Below, piece by piece: positions 1 through 7,804 of a stretch of 64,000 bases of DNA. The stretch's first letter is position 1. Every line of letters begins with the position of its first letter. Origin of the DNA: Litoribacillus peritrichatus (lineage in GTDB: Bacteria; Pseudomonadota; Gammaproteobacteria; Pseudomonadales; Litoribrevibacteraceae); assembly GCF_039537985.1 (NCBI RefSeq), contig NZ_BAABBN010000004.1, positions 248,001 to 312,000 of the forward strand, in the 5' to 3' direction. The position numbers and the translations under genes are program-made. Below the pieces are notes generated by a model, which saw only the letters and a program-made list of their open reading frames with translations, was not told the origin of the DNA and made no database searches.

Positions 1-272
1 CCGACGGCGATGACAATCCTGATATCAATAAATACATGGGGTATTACGAACTTCACGGGGTTTATAAACATAACGACTTCGAATTTTCGGCCATGAGCCG
101 ATTAAATTGGGCTACGGGTTACGGTGCCATTGAGGCGGGCATGAGCTTTCCTTTGTACGGTCGGTTAAGAGGTTTCGTGCAATACTTTAATGGTTACGGT
201 GAAAGTTTGATTGATTATGATCATCACCAGCAGCGAATTGGCGTTGGTTTTCTGCTGACCGGGCTGTTGTAG
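1..272 (+). CDS. pldA: Outer membrane phospholipase A, 3' end only
   Basis: This is the C-terminal end of OmPLA, an outer-membrane beta-barrel that hydrolyses phospholipids which have moved into the outer leaflet. The frame is open from the first bases and stops at 272. The visible part carries family landmarks: DNPDI..YMGYYEL near the start, NWATGYG, then QYFNGYGESLIDYDHHQQRIGVG, which closely follows the C-terminal strands of E. coli PldA as I remember them. The alternation of aromatic and polar residues fits barrel strands. The catalytic His/Ser/Asn lie upstream of the window. The next gene is on the opposite strand and converges on it. Confidence 0.9.
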   Translation, partial: DGDDNPDINKYMGYYELHGVYKHNDFEFSAMSRLNWATGYGAIEAGMSFPLYGRLRGFVQYFNGYGESLIDYDHHQQRIGVGFLLTGLL

Positions 273-364
273 CCTCCGGTGCCCGGCTTATTTCTTCAGA
301 GCATGAACCAAGTAATTTGATTGACTGGCTCATGATCTGAGGAATGGCACGCTTTTCAGCTTTG

Positions 365-2557
365 TTAGGCAAAGATGATTGGCCCATAGGCCACCAATAA
401 CAGGGTTGTACCCATGACCAGCAGTGGCAGTAATAGTCGCTCATTTCGATAATAAAAGCTGTTACCTTCCTTCATGGCCAGTTGCACTTCCTTTTCTCCC
501 ACCACTTGCCGGGTAAAGACGTGATTGATTGCGACAGGAGGGCTGAGATAACCCAACTCAAAGGCAACCAGGCAAATCATCCAGAAATGCACGGGGTCGA
601 TGCCATGTTGATAGGCAATAGGCGCTAAGCTGATACTCACTAAAACCAAAGCTCCGAACGGGTCCATTAGCATACCAATGATGACCAGACAGAGTAATAA
701 AAATGCCATCATTAAATACTGAGAGTCCACAAGGTATGAAAGCCCTTGTTCAAAGCCGCTGAACTCCATGGAGCCGCCGACAGCGTAGGAACTTGCCATG
801 ATCATCAGTAATGCGCCTATGTGTGGAGTGGACTCGTAAACGGAGGCTCGAACGGGGGTTGCACTGCTTTTTGTCCTTTGATTTGAGTGTTCTGTTGGCG
901 GGGTGGGATACAGATCTTTTTCGAGTGCAGAGCGCTCCCAAATCAATATTAAGATGACGATGACCGGTAGCAGGAAAGGTGCGGTAAATTCATCAAGGTG
1001 TGCATCCAGCACAAAATGGTAAATCGACAGGGAAAAACCGATGATGACAAAGTAGGGAAAGAGTTGTTGAATGTCAGAAAATTTATCACCGATTGACGTG
1101 TCGGTTTCTTCTTTAGTTGGTTGTGCTGTCGATTCATTGTGTTTTTTAGCTGATCGCAGCAATAAGATGAAGACTGAAAAGACGATTAACGTCAGCGCGA
1201 AGATTTGAGTGCCCCAATAATAAAGTTCATCGGTTACAACTTCTTTGTTCAACATGGCGATGCCGACGATCAATAAACAGGGTCTCAATACCACGCCTGA
1301 ACTTCCTGTCATCGCGGTGACCGCTAAGGCGAGTTGTCGGCGAGTCCCGACGTTCCTCAATTCCTGATAAACCACAGATCCCATCGCAATAATAATGATG
1401 CCCGACGCTCCTGTGTACGCAGTGGGTAGGGCCATAAGCAGAATAGCTACGATTGCCAGTGCCTCGGGAGGAAGTTTCCAGGCACTGAATACCTTAAACA
1501 GCCTTGTTCCGAGTGAACTTTGGCGGAGCAGCATTCCCACCCAGATATACAAGGCAATTTGCAGATAGAGTCCTGAGAGTTCGAACATTTGAGTAAATAA
1601 TATGGCGAGACCGGCAGGGTGACTCTGCGAGATGAAAAAATGGTAGGCGGCACTGAATATCATGTAGCAATAGATGGGAATGGACAGAAATGAGTCTCGT
1701 AGTTTTCCTTGAGGGCGCTGTTTATCAGCGCCAGAAATAAAAAAAGCTGGCAGAGGGCTGAACAGTGCGTAAAGCGAAACTGCAGCAATCATTAAGGCAC
1801 CGACTACTAACACATAGACTATTTCTGGCTGGTCGATCGCGATGCCGGATTTATTTTGTGTTAACAGGTAATCGATGCCAGAAATACAAATCAGGGCGTT
1901 GGCTGTTAATTGAGCGATGGAGGAGAGTCTGTGGTCGGACTCGGTATGCACTGGCCGGAAGCTGATGTGATTATTTTGAATTGTGGCGATGAATACAGTT
2001 GCGAAAAGCATAATCACCAGAATGAGCCGTTGTTGCTCTAGAATGAACAAGCTGAATGAAGCCGTATTTTGTTCAACTTCCCGAAACAGTATTAAACTTT
2101 GAGTGACTTGCTGATGGTAACGGTCAAACTGCTGGTGTTCTAGCTGACAGCTTGCAATTTGACTGTATAAGGATTTTCCTGCGGTTACTCTGTTGAACGG
2201 CTCATTGATGAACCCGAATTCATCTTCACTCAGGTTGTGATTTTGCTCCAGTTGGTTGAGCTTGCTTTCAATATCAATGTTGGGATCACACTGGGGCGCG
2301 GTCGGGCTGTTTCTTAATTGCGAGTAGTCATCCCAAACATAATCCCCGAGCTTTAAAAATTGGCTGTGAACATGTTCCCCGGTGCCTGCCAGTACTGTCA
2401 GCAATAATAAGAAGAAAGTAAAATAGCTTAAGTAGCTGGATAGGTTGCGTGTGCTTACTTTGCTATCAATGGCTGGTTGCATACTGCTGGTATTCAACGT
2501 TTTCGTTGGTTTATTTGTTGATACGTTAGGACGTTCGCCGGTGGAATAGGTATTCAT
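365..2557 (-). CDS. TRAP-type transporter large permease (DctM-like) with extended N-terminus
   Basis: A very hydrophobic protein of about 730 residues. The C-terminal 450 or so residues resemble the DctM large membrane subunit of TRAP secondary transporters: a GASGIIIIAMGSVVY stretch, GSSGVVLRP, and a last block with GIDPVHFWMICLVAFELGYLSPPVAINHVF, matching the usual GI.P.HF.......G..TPPVG signature. The first 200 or so residues hold one membrane segment (about residues 40-60), a soluble Cys- and Gln-rich loop, then more helices. This part may stand in for the small DctQ subunit, but I do not recognise it. I chose the ATG at 2557, 8 bp after the receptor gene; the frame also opens at 2590, overlapping that gene. 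The two genes form an operon. Substrate unknown. Confidence 0.8.
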   Translation of the reverse strand: MNTYSTGERPNVSTNKPTKTLNTSSMQPAIDSKVSTRNLSSYLSYFTFFLLLLTVLAGTGEHVHSQFLKLGDYVWDDYSQLRNSPTAPQCDPNIDIESKLNQLEQNHNLSEDEFGFINEPFNRVTAGKSLYSQIASCQLEHQQFDRYHQQVTQSLILFREVEQNTASFSLFILEQQRLILVIMLFATVFIATIQNNHISFRPVHTESDHRLSSIAQLTANALICISGIDYLLTQNKSGIAIDQPEIVYVLVVGALMIAAVSLYALFSPLPAFFISGADKQRPQGKLRDSFLSIPIYCYMIFSAAYHFFISQSHPAGLAILFTQMFELSGLYLQIALYIWVGMLLRQSSLGTRLFKVFSAWKLPPEALAIVAILLMALPTAYTGASGIIIIAMGSVVYQELRNVGTRRQLALAVTAMTGSSGVVLRPCLLIVGIAMLNKEVVTDELYYWGTQIFALTLIVFSVFILLLRSAKKHNESTAQPTKEETDTSIGDKFSDIQQLFPYFVIIGFSLSIYHFVLDAHLDEFTAPFLLPVIVILILIWERSALEKDLYPTPPTEHSNQRTKSSATPVRASVYESTPHIGALLMIMASSYAVGGSMEFSGFEQGLSYLVDSQYLMMAFLLLCLVIIGMLMDPFGALVLVSISLAPIAYQHGIDPVHFWMICLVAFELGYLSPPVAINHVFTRQVVGEKEVQLAMKEGNSFYYRNERLLLPLLVMGTTLLLVAYGPIIFA

Positions 2558-2565
2558 AAGTGCGC

Positions 2566-3648
2566 CTATTCTTTGTTGTCTGACGTGCATTCTGAGAGTG
2601 TCGGATCTATTTTACAGCGGACTTTTCTGAATAATGTCAGTGCCTTGGCGTTATAAATTCCCTGGTCTCTTAATGCTAATCTGTTTTTCCGGTGAGTATC
2701 ATTCCAGGCCGCTTTTACCTGTTGAGGAATTTTGATCCAGTATTTTTCAGGGATATTAGCTTCGCTGGTGGTGATGATGTCCATGAACAGATTATTGAAC
2801 TCTCTGCTGTGGGTTCTGGAGTGCTGACCGAAACCGTCCGGGAATTTTTTCCAGCGAATCACCAGTTGAACAGTACTTTGATGCAGTGGCCAGTCAATGA
2901 TGCCTCCGTTCGGCTCAAGTCCTTTATATAGCTCCATCGGCTCGTAAGCGATGGCCGGAGCGCCAGTGATGTCGACGGCGTGGCTGTTAAACTTTTGTAG
3001 TGCATTGGTGATGGTTGAGGAGACTGGTGTCATACCTGTTTGCTGGATCAAGTATTCTGATTCAGGCGCGCTATCCAGCACCGTAATTTTTTTTCCGGCC
3101 AGTTTTTCCGGGGTATTAATACTGCGGTCGATCACAAACCCAAACAGCGCGCCAGTGGGGGCTATGGACACAATTTCATAGTCGCCTTGACGCATGTACT
3201 TTGCTGCTTTTGGTGAGCTGAGTGTCGATAAGATTAACGTTAGATGTTGGTAGCTGGGGATGGCACCAATGGAGTTCAAGGAGCCGGTAAAGTGGTTATA
3301 GTTTCGAGCTCGAATGCCGGGAAGGTTGACCATGTCGCAGACGCCGGCATTGAAATCTTCTGCAGCAATACGGTCATTCGTGTAAGACTTAAATGTTAAC
3401 TCTACGCCCCATTTCATGGCTGAAACTCGATACTCATTCATGATGTTATGAGTCGGACCGTTTTTACCAATGATGTCAAATACACACATGGTGATTGGCG
3501 TGAGTTGATTGGTTGTTTTGACGCTGGCGGCGGAATAAGTAGCTAAAAGCGTACAAGCCAGGCTGAGTAATAAATGTGGATTTACGAGCGACATTAAAAA
3601 GCGTTGAATGCTTGAGAAATACCCTTGAATACTGACTGGCTGATTCAT
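2566..3648 (-). CDS. Putative TRAP-associated periplasmic solute-binding protein
   Basis: A 360-residue exported protein with a hydrophobic segment (about residues 18-40, ending TYSAAS) that should be a signal peptide with a long N-region; a start at Met19 would give a more usual leader. The mature part reads like a TRAP receptor: MKWGVELTFKSYTNDR, then DFNAGVCDMV near residue 100, a region with APTGALFGFVID and NTPEKLAGKKITV, and a late IPEKYWIKIPQQVKAAW helix. I believe it belongs to a DUF6091-type putative solute-binding family rather than classical DctP. An AAGGAC ribosome site lies 6 bases before the ATG. It is the first gene of a two-gene operon with the permease, so it should deliver that transporter's unknown ligand. 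Confidence 0.7.
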   Translation of the reverse strand: MNQPVSIQGYFSSIQRFLMSLVNPHLLLSLACTLLATYSAASVKTTNQLTPITMCVFDIIGKNGPTHNIMNEYRVSAMKWGVELTFKSYTNDRIAAEDFNAGVCDMVNLPGIRARNYNHFTGSLNSIGAIPSYQHLTLILSTLSSPKAAKYMRQGDYEIVSIAPTGALFGFVIDRSINTPEKLAGKKITVLDSAPESEYLIQQTGMTPVSSTITNALQKFNSHAVDITGAPAIAYEPMELYKGLEPNGGIIDWPLHQSTVQLVIRWKKFPDGFGQHSRTHSREFNNLFMDIITTSEANIPEKYWIKIPQQVKAAWNDTHRKNRLALRDQGIYNAKALTLFRKVRCKIDPTLSECTSDNKE

Positions 3649-3811
3649 GGTTTGTCCTTTTTATTGTTATTAGTGTCTGTTATTCCTAAAAATTGTAATG
3701 TCAGTGGGGCAATGCTTAATCCTACTAAAGTAGGGTTTGAACATTTTTTCGCTAATTTCGGGAGGCTCTTGTAAAATTGTCTTTTGTTCAAAAGGAGTTA
3801 TAAGTCCAGTG

Positions 3812-4282
3812 ATGAATTTTTTGGTAGTGGTGATTCTTGTTGCTTTGGTTGTATTTTTTACAAAACGCTTTTCCGATGGTAAGAAAAACGCTTTAGAAAA
3901 TGTTAAAACAGGCAATGCGTTTCTTGAAAAAAATAAGCAGGAAGAGGGGGTTGTAACCACCGAATCCGGTTTGCAGTATCAGGTTTTAACCAAAGGCACT
4001 GGTACTGAAAAGCCTGCGGCTACGGATAAAGTAAAAGTTCATTACCATGGCACTCTTCTTGACGGCTCGGTATTTGATAGTTCGGTTGAGCGAGGCCAAC
4101 CCATTGAATTCTTTTTGACCCAGGTGATCCCTGGCTGGACAGAAGGATTGCAACATATGGCAGTGGGTGACAAAACGCGTTTGTTTATCCCCAGTAAGCT
4201 GGGGTATGGCAACCGAAACGTTGGGGGCATCCCGGGTGGCTCTGTTTTGATTTTTGACGTGGAGTTGTTGGATATAAACTAA
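3812..4282 (+). CDS. FKBP-type peptidyl-prolyl cis-trans isomerase, membrane-anchored
   Basis: About 156 residues. An N-terminal hydrophobic segment (MNFLVVVILVALVVFF) is an uncleaved anchor or signal. The FKBP domain covers roughly residues 45-155 with the standard sequence VKVHYHGTLLDGSVFDSS, then IEFFLTQVIPGWTEGLQ and a final GSVLIFDVELLDI strand. The active-site Tyr, Asp, Val-Ile and Trp are all present, so it should catalyse proline isomerisation, probably as a periplasm-facing folding helper. AGGAG lies at 3793-3797; a GTG at 3809 is an equally possible start. The frame stays open upstream to 3737, but that part is low-complexity and lacks a ribosome site. It diverges from the TRAP receptor gene. 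Confidence 0.9.
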   Translation: MNFLVVVILVALVVFFTKRFSDGKKNALENVKTGNAFLEKNKQEEGVVTTESGLQYQVLTKGTGTEKPAATDKVKVHYHGTLLDGSVFDSSVERGQPIEFFLTQVIPGWTEGLQHMAVGDKTRLFIPSKLGYGNRNVGGIPGGSVLIFDVELLDIN

Positions 4283-4426
4283 GAAGGCTCTGATGAAAGC
4301 CTACAATGCTTCTCTGAAGTCGCGCTGTATGGTGATTTCACGTTCAACTCAGTGTTCAAGAAGTGAGTGTTGTTTTGTGAGTCAAGCTTACTAAGTTTGC
4401 TCAGCGCCCTAGTTATATACCAGCTT

Positions 4427-4465
4427 CCATATAAGCAGACGGTGTTCCATTGTCTGTTTATATGG
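4427..4465. repeat. Long stem-loop upstream of the pilin operon
   Basis: Arms at 4427-4440 and 4452-4465 (CCATATAAGCAGAC and GTCTGTTTATATGG) pair along all 14 positions as RNA, with one G-U, around an 11-nt loop. No T-run follows, so it is not a classic terminator. It could be the FKBP transcript 3' end, a processed leader or a dyad operator. Confidence 0.65.
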
Positions 4466-4586
4466 ATACGTTAAGAACTTCTTCCTGTTCTAATTCTTCT
4501 CTTGCACCTCTCTTTGTTTAGGGAATATGTATTGTCTATAAAATAGACTTTAGTGTTCGTTAATTGAGATTTACCCTCTGTTTTTT

Positions 4587-4602
4587 GGCTCAGGTTATGC
4601 TT
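4587..4602 (+). promoter_or_regulatory. Weak sigma-54-like promoter candidate
   Basis: TGGC-TCAGGTTA-TGCT has the GG-N10-GC spacing of sigma-54 promoters but only part of the consensus. It lies about 220 bp before the first pilin gene. A chance match is quite possible. Confidence 0.25.
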
Positions 4603-4821
4603 AAGGTGTTACTTTATATTGTTGATGTATAAAGTAAAATTTAAGTTTTTCCCTCTGGGTTGTCCAGTCGTCCCTTCAAATGATCCAGTTGTCATTCTGG
4701 TTGATATTTGAGCATTTGTTCGGTTTGATTTTATTTTCCTTGGTCTAAGATTAGTGTGAGAGATTGAGATTCTGCTTGGTGGTATATGGGCCAGTTCAAA
4801 TGTCAGAAACTAGGAATGTAC

Positions 4822-5211
4822 ATGAAAAATGAACATGGGTTTAGCTTAATAGAGCTTATGATCGTCGTGGCAATTGTAGGTGTTTTGGGCTTTATTGTTG
4901 TGCCAAGTTATCAGGGATTTGTAAAAGACGGTAAACGTTCAGCAGCACAAAGCTATATGTTGGAACTGGCTTCTCGGCAAGCAAATTACTTACAAGACAA
5001 TCGAAATTACACAAGTACAGTGTCTGAATTAAATGTTGTGGCTTCGGATGAAGTCACAAGTAATTATAGCTTTACGATAGTAATTGGTGCCGCTGGTGAA
5101 GCGCCCATTTATACTATCACTGCTTCCCCTAAATCTTCAGGTTCCATGTCTTCCGACGGTGATTTAACAATTAATCATCTAGGTGTGAAAACACCCGCAA
5201 GTAAATGGTGA
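4822..5211 (+). CDS. Type IV minor pilin, PilE-like
   Basis: A 129-residue prepilin. The start at 4822 follows AGGA by 6 bases and gives the short leader MKNEHG followed by FSLIELMIVVAIVGVLGFIVVPSYQGF, the class III signal with Gly before Phe and Glu at +5 that PilD cleaves and methylates. The rest is a short pilin head with YMLELASRQANYLQDNRNYT, as in PilE-type minor pilins, and no obvious C-terminal disulphide pair. Minor pilins prime assembly and sit at the pilus tip with PilY1. First gene of an operon of six; the next gene begins 4 bp after its stop. Confidence 0.88.
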   Translation: MKNEHGFSLIELMIVVAIVGVLGFIVVPSYQGFVKDGKRSAAQSYMLELASRQANYLQDNRNYTSTVSELNVVASDEVTSNYSFTIVIGAAGEAPIYTITASPKSSGSMSSDGDLTINHLGVKTPASKW

Positions 5212-5215
5212 GCAC

Positions 5216-5746
5216 ATGAAAAACCATAGATTTAAATGTTTTCGTCGTCTTGGGTCAGGGTTTACTTTGTTAGAGCTGTTATTGGTCATGGCGGTTACTT
5301 CTGTACTTTTTACTGTGGCATGGAGTGCTCTTAGAAATTACATCCCAAATGAGGATGTTCGACAAGTTGCTTTGCAGCTTCAAACAGGCTTGTTAATGGC
5401 CAGAAGCGAAGCAGTGAAAACTTCAAATAATGTTTACTTAACAGCATCTGCGAATGGTTACATTGATGGCTGGGCAATCTCTACTAATCAAGCAAGAACA
5501 TTTGAAGATTGTGTTACAAGTGCAAACTCTGACTGTGTTTTTGTCTATCAAAATGATCGGCCTATTTCATTTTCTGGAGAAGTAGCTCAGGTGGTTTATG
5601 ACCGGCAGGGTCGATTACCTTTAGGTAATAATTTGGATGTGGAAGTTTGTGATGGAGATGAGAGTAGTTATGTAACCAAAAGAACCGTTGTAGTGAACTC
5701 AAGTGGTTTCCCAAAAATTATTGCTGAAGGGGACTGTTTGCCATGA
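5216..5746 (+). CDS. fimT: Type IV minor pilin, FimT/GspH family
   Basis: A 176-residue prepilin with leader MKNHRFKCFRRLGSG before FTLLELLLVMAVTSVLFTVAW, including Glu at +5. The conserved GspH/FimT block follows: LQLQTGLLMARSEAVKTSNNVYL, then GW.I.TN and a C-terminal VYDRQGRLP....VVVNSSGFPKI region. FimT/FimU-type pilins join the tip-priming complex; FimT has also been linked to DNA uptake in some species. It could equally be called fimU. It overlaps pilV by 4 bp, indicating translational coupling. Confidence 0.87.
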   Translation: MKNHRFKCFRRLGSGFTLLELLLVMAVTSVLFTVAWSALRNYIPNEDVRQVALQLQTGLLMARSEAVKTSNNVYLTASANGYIDGWAISTNQARTFEDCVTSANSDCVFVYQNDRPISFSGEVAQVVYDRQGRLPLGNNLDVEVCDGDESSYVTKRTVVVNSSGFPKIIAEGDCLP

Positions 5747-6315
5747 AATATGCTCGGTCTGTTTTCTTCGACGGTATTAATCAAAAGGGGTTTAGTCTAT
5801 TAGAGACTCTTGTAGCCATGGTGATTTTTGCAGTCTCTATGTTGGGCTATATTGGCATGCAGTCTCGTGGTGTTCAATTAAATCTAGAGAGCGATCAAAG
5901 AGAGCAGGCTATAAGAATGGTTGAGTTCTTAGTTAACGCGATTAATACCAATAGAGATGCCCGAGGTTGTTATCAAACTATAGGTGGAGAGCATACAACA
6001 CAATACGCAGGAACAGGTAATACTGAGAACTTTACTTGTCTAGGGTCTGGGGTTATCGAAACTCAGGCTCAGGCTAATAATGATATGGACTTATGGGATG
6101 ACTTGCTTAAAGGAGAGAACCAAGGTGGCGCTATGATCAACGCCCGGGGCTGTGTTTCTCTTGATGGTGCAACAGGAGATATGACGGTAACTGTGGTGTG
6201 GCAAGGTTTGGTAGCTACGGAGGCTTCCGGTAGTGCCTGTGCCATAGACCTCTACACGGGTGATACTCGCAGAGTTCTTAGTTTTACTATTAGCTTTGCT
6301 GACCTGGAGGCATAG
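5743..6315 (+). CDS. pilV: Type IV minor pilin PilV
   Basis: A 190-residue prepilin: leader ending NQKG, then FSLLETLVAMVIFAVSMLGYIGMQSRGVQLNLESDQREQAI. The run of Val/Ile/Met with LGY..MQ is characteristic of PilV, as are C-terminal CVSLDGATGDMTVTVVWQG elements. The ATG overlaps the fimT stop (ATGA arrangement). Cysteines at several points in the head suggest disulphides. It is expected to form the PilVWX-FimU tip complex with its neighbours. Confidence 0.88.
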   Translation: MKYARSVFFDGINQKGFSLLETLVAMVIFAVSMLGYIGMQSRGVQLNLESDQREQAIRMVEFLVNAINTNRDARGCYQTIGGEHTTQYAGTGNTENFTCLGSGVIETQAQANNDMDLWDDLLKGENQGGAMINARGCVSLDGATGDMTVTVVWQGLVATEASGSACAIDLYTGDTRRVLSFTISFADLEA

Positions 6316-6316
6316 T

Positions 6317-7297
6317 ATGAAATTACCAAGTCTTCAAAAGGGTATTACATTAATAGAGGTTTTGATTGGCTCTTTGTTAGGTTTTATTTTAAGTGCTGCA
6401 ATTATGGCTGCTGTTATTAACTCAAATATTGTTAATCGTGAAAGTATGAAATCTGTAGAAATTACAGAAAATGGGCGTTTTTTAAACAGTATTCTAAGGC
6501 ACGATATTGCAAATGCGGGTTTCTATGATGCTTTAGGGGATCTTCCATTTGGAGGGGCTTCAGTTGACCCGTGTAATCGAGCTATTTTCTCTGATAGTTT
6601 AGAATTTCCGATACAGGCTTTTAATGATACAGATACTCCGGCTATGTCCGCAGTTACTTCCTGTGACTTGGAAGTTGTTGATAACACTGATGTTTTAGTT
6701 GTACGCCGCGCAAGCAGTTTAATAGAAGATTCTGCTGCATTACCAGATGAATATAACTTTCAAGCGGATTACCAGAATTTCATAATTCAAAGAAGTACTG
6801 ACCCTGCGCTGTTTCCTTTTACAAATAAACAGGGGGCTGAGGATATACGCAGGTACTTAGTGCATATCTATTATGTTAGCCCTTGTCCTGAAGATGATTG
6901 TAGTGATGGTTCTGCAACAGATTCCCCAACCCTTAAACGTCTTCAACTGGAAAACGGGGAGTTTACACAAGTGGTTGTGGCAGAGGGCGTTGAACAATTT
7001 CAAGTTGAGTACGGTATTGATCGTTCAGGAAATGGAATTCCTAATGAATCAGGTGTTGGTCTTGATGATGCCTATATTGATGATCCGAACGATGATGAGA
7101 TGCAAAACATAGTTTCTATTCGATATTACATGATTGTTCGTTCTACAGAAGAGAGTGAAGAACACAAAGACTCTAATAGTTATGACCTTGGCGAGTTCGG
7201 CATAGTGACAGGAGAATCCCTTGGTGAATTATATAAACGACGTTTATTCATGAACTTGACGCGTGTTGTCAATATTGCAAGTAAACGGGAGAGTTAA
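6317..7297 (+). CDS. pilW: Type IV minor pilin PilW
   Basis: About 326 residues. The start at 6317 has a TGGAGG ribosome site six bases upstream and lies one base after the pilV stop; the frame also opens earlier, inside pilV, which I discount. The leader MKLPSLQKG is followed by ITLIEVLIGSLLGFILSAAIMAAVINSN, where Ile replaces the usual Phe at +1. PilW features are ENGRFLNSILRHDIANAGFYD and a C-terminal VEQFQVEYGIDRSGNG block, ending VVNIASKR. It bridges other minor pilins at the pilus tip. Confidence 0.88.
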   Translation: MKLPSLQKGITLIEVLIGSLLGFILSAAIMAAVINSNIVNRESMKSVEITENGRFLNSILRHDIANAGFYDALGDLPFGGASVDPCNRAIFSDSLEFPIQAFNDTDTPAMSAVTSCDLEVVDNTDVLVVRRASSLIEDSAALPDEYNFQADYQNFIIQRSTDPALFPFTNKQGAEDIRRYLVHIYYVSPCPEDDCSDGSATDSPTLKRLQLENGEFTQVVVAEGVEQFQVEYGIDRSGNGIPNESGVGLDDAYIDDPNDDEMQNIVSIRYYMIVRSTEESEEHKDSNSYDLGEFGIVTGESLGELYKRRLFMNLTRVVNIASKRES

Positions 7298-7299
7298 TT

Positions 7300-7779
7300 A
7301 TGAACGTAAATCCAAGTTTTTGTGGCAATCGTGAAAAAGGAGCTGTCTTACTTTTGTCTCTTGTAATGTCTTTAGTGCTTGCTGTTACTGCAATAAGTTC
7401 TGTAAATGTAGGGACAATTAACCAAAAAATTATTAGAAATCAAACTGAAATTATGCGAGCTGAACAAGCAGGCTTAGAGGTCATTGAGATTCTATTAGGT
7501 GGCACAGCCGAATTTGAAACCGCAGCCAATAATCAATTTCTGGGGGTAGTTCATACAATCAATGACGATACGTTTGATCGAGAAGGATTTGAAGTTGCTG
7601 TGGTTAATGTTCGTTGTACTTATGCTCATCCTATCGCTGGTTACTCGTTGACGACGACAACTACTCCGGAAACGAATTACTTTGAGTTTGATGTGGTCGT
7701 CAGTGATGTTCTTACAGGTGCGAGTCTATCAATGACGCAAGGTGTCAGATTTAATTATCCTGCTGGTTTATGCCCATAA
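7300..7779 (+). CDS. pilX: Type IV pilus assembly protein PilX
   Basis: A 159-residue protein with an N-terminal NREKGAVLLLSLVMSLVLAVTAISSVNVG segment followed by NQTEIMRAEQAGLEVIE, the pattern of the PilX N-terminal domain, which has Gly-Ala-Val-Leu instead of the canonical Phe-Thr-Leu-Ile-Glu pilin start. It begins 2 bp after pilW and ends just before pilY1. PilX-type minor pilins affect pilus stability and the display of PilY1. Confidence 0.85.
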   Translation: MNVNPSFCGNREKGAVLLLSLVMSLVLAVTAISSVNVGTINQKIIRNQTEIMRAEQAGLEVIEILLGGTAEFETAANNQFLGVVHTINDDTFDREGFEVAVVNVRCTYAHPIAGYSLTTTTTPETNYFEFDVVVSDVLTGASLSMTQGVRFNYPAGLCP

Positions 7780-7804
7780 ATTAGAGGATAAAGTGGAGAC
7801 AGCT

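Larger units (their letters stand above)
4283..4821. other. Intergenic region upstream of the minor pilin operon
   Basis: A 539-bp AT-rich non-coding stretch between the FKBP gene and the first pilin gene. It contains a strong hairpin (4427-4465) and a weak sigma-54-like motif (4587-4602). No open frame in it resembles a protein. It probably holds the pilin operon promoter and a long leader. Confidence 0.7.

Noticed and set aside
3670..3960. 96-codon reverse frame over the FKBP gene start
   Set aside because: It overlaps the well-supported FKBP gene on the other strand and has no coding features.
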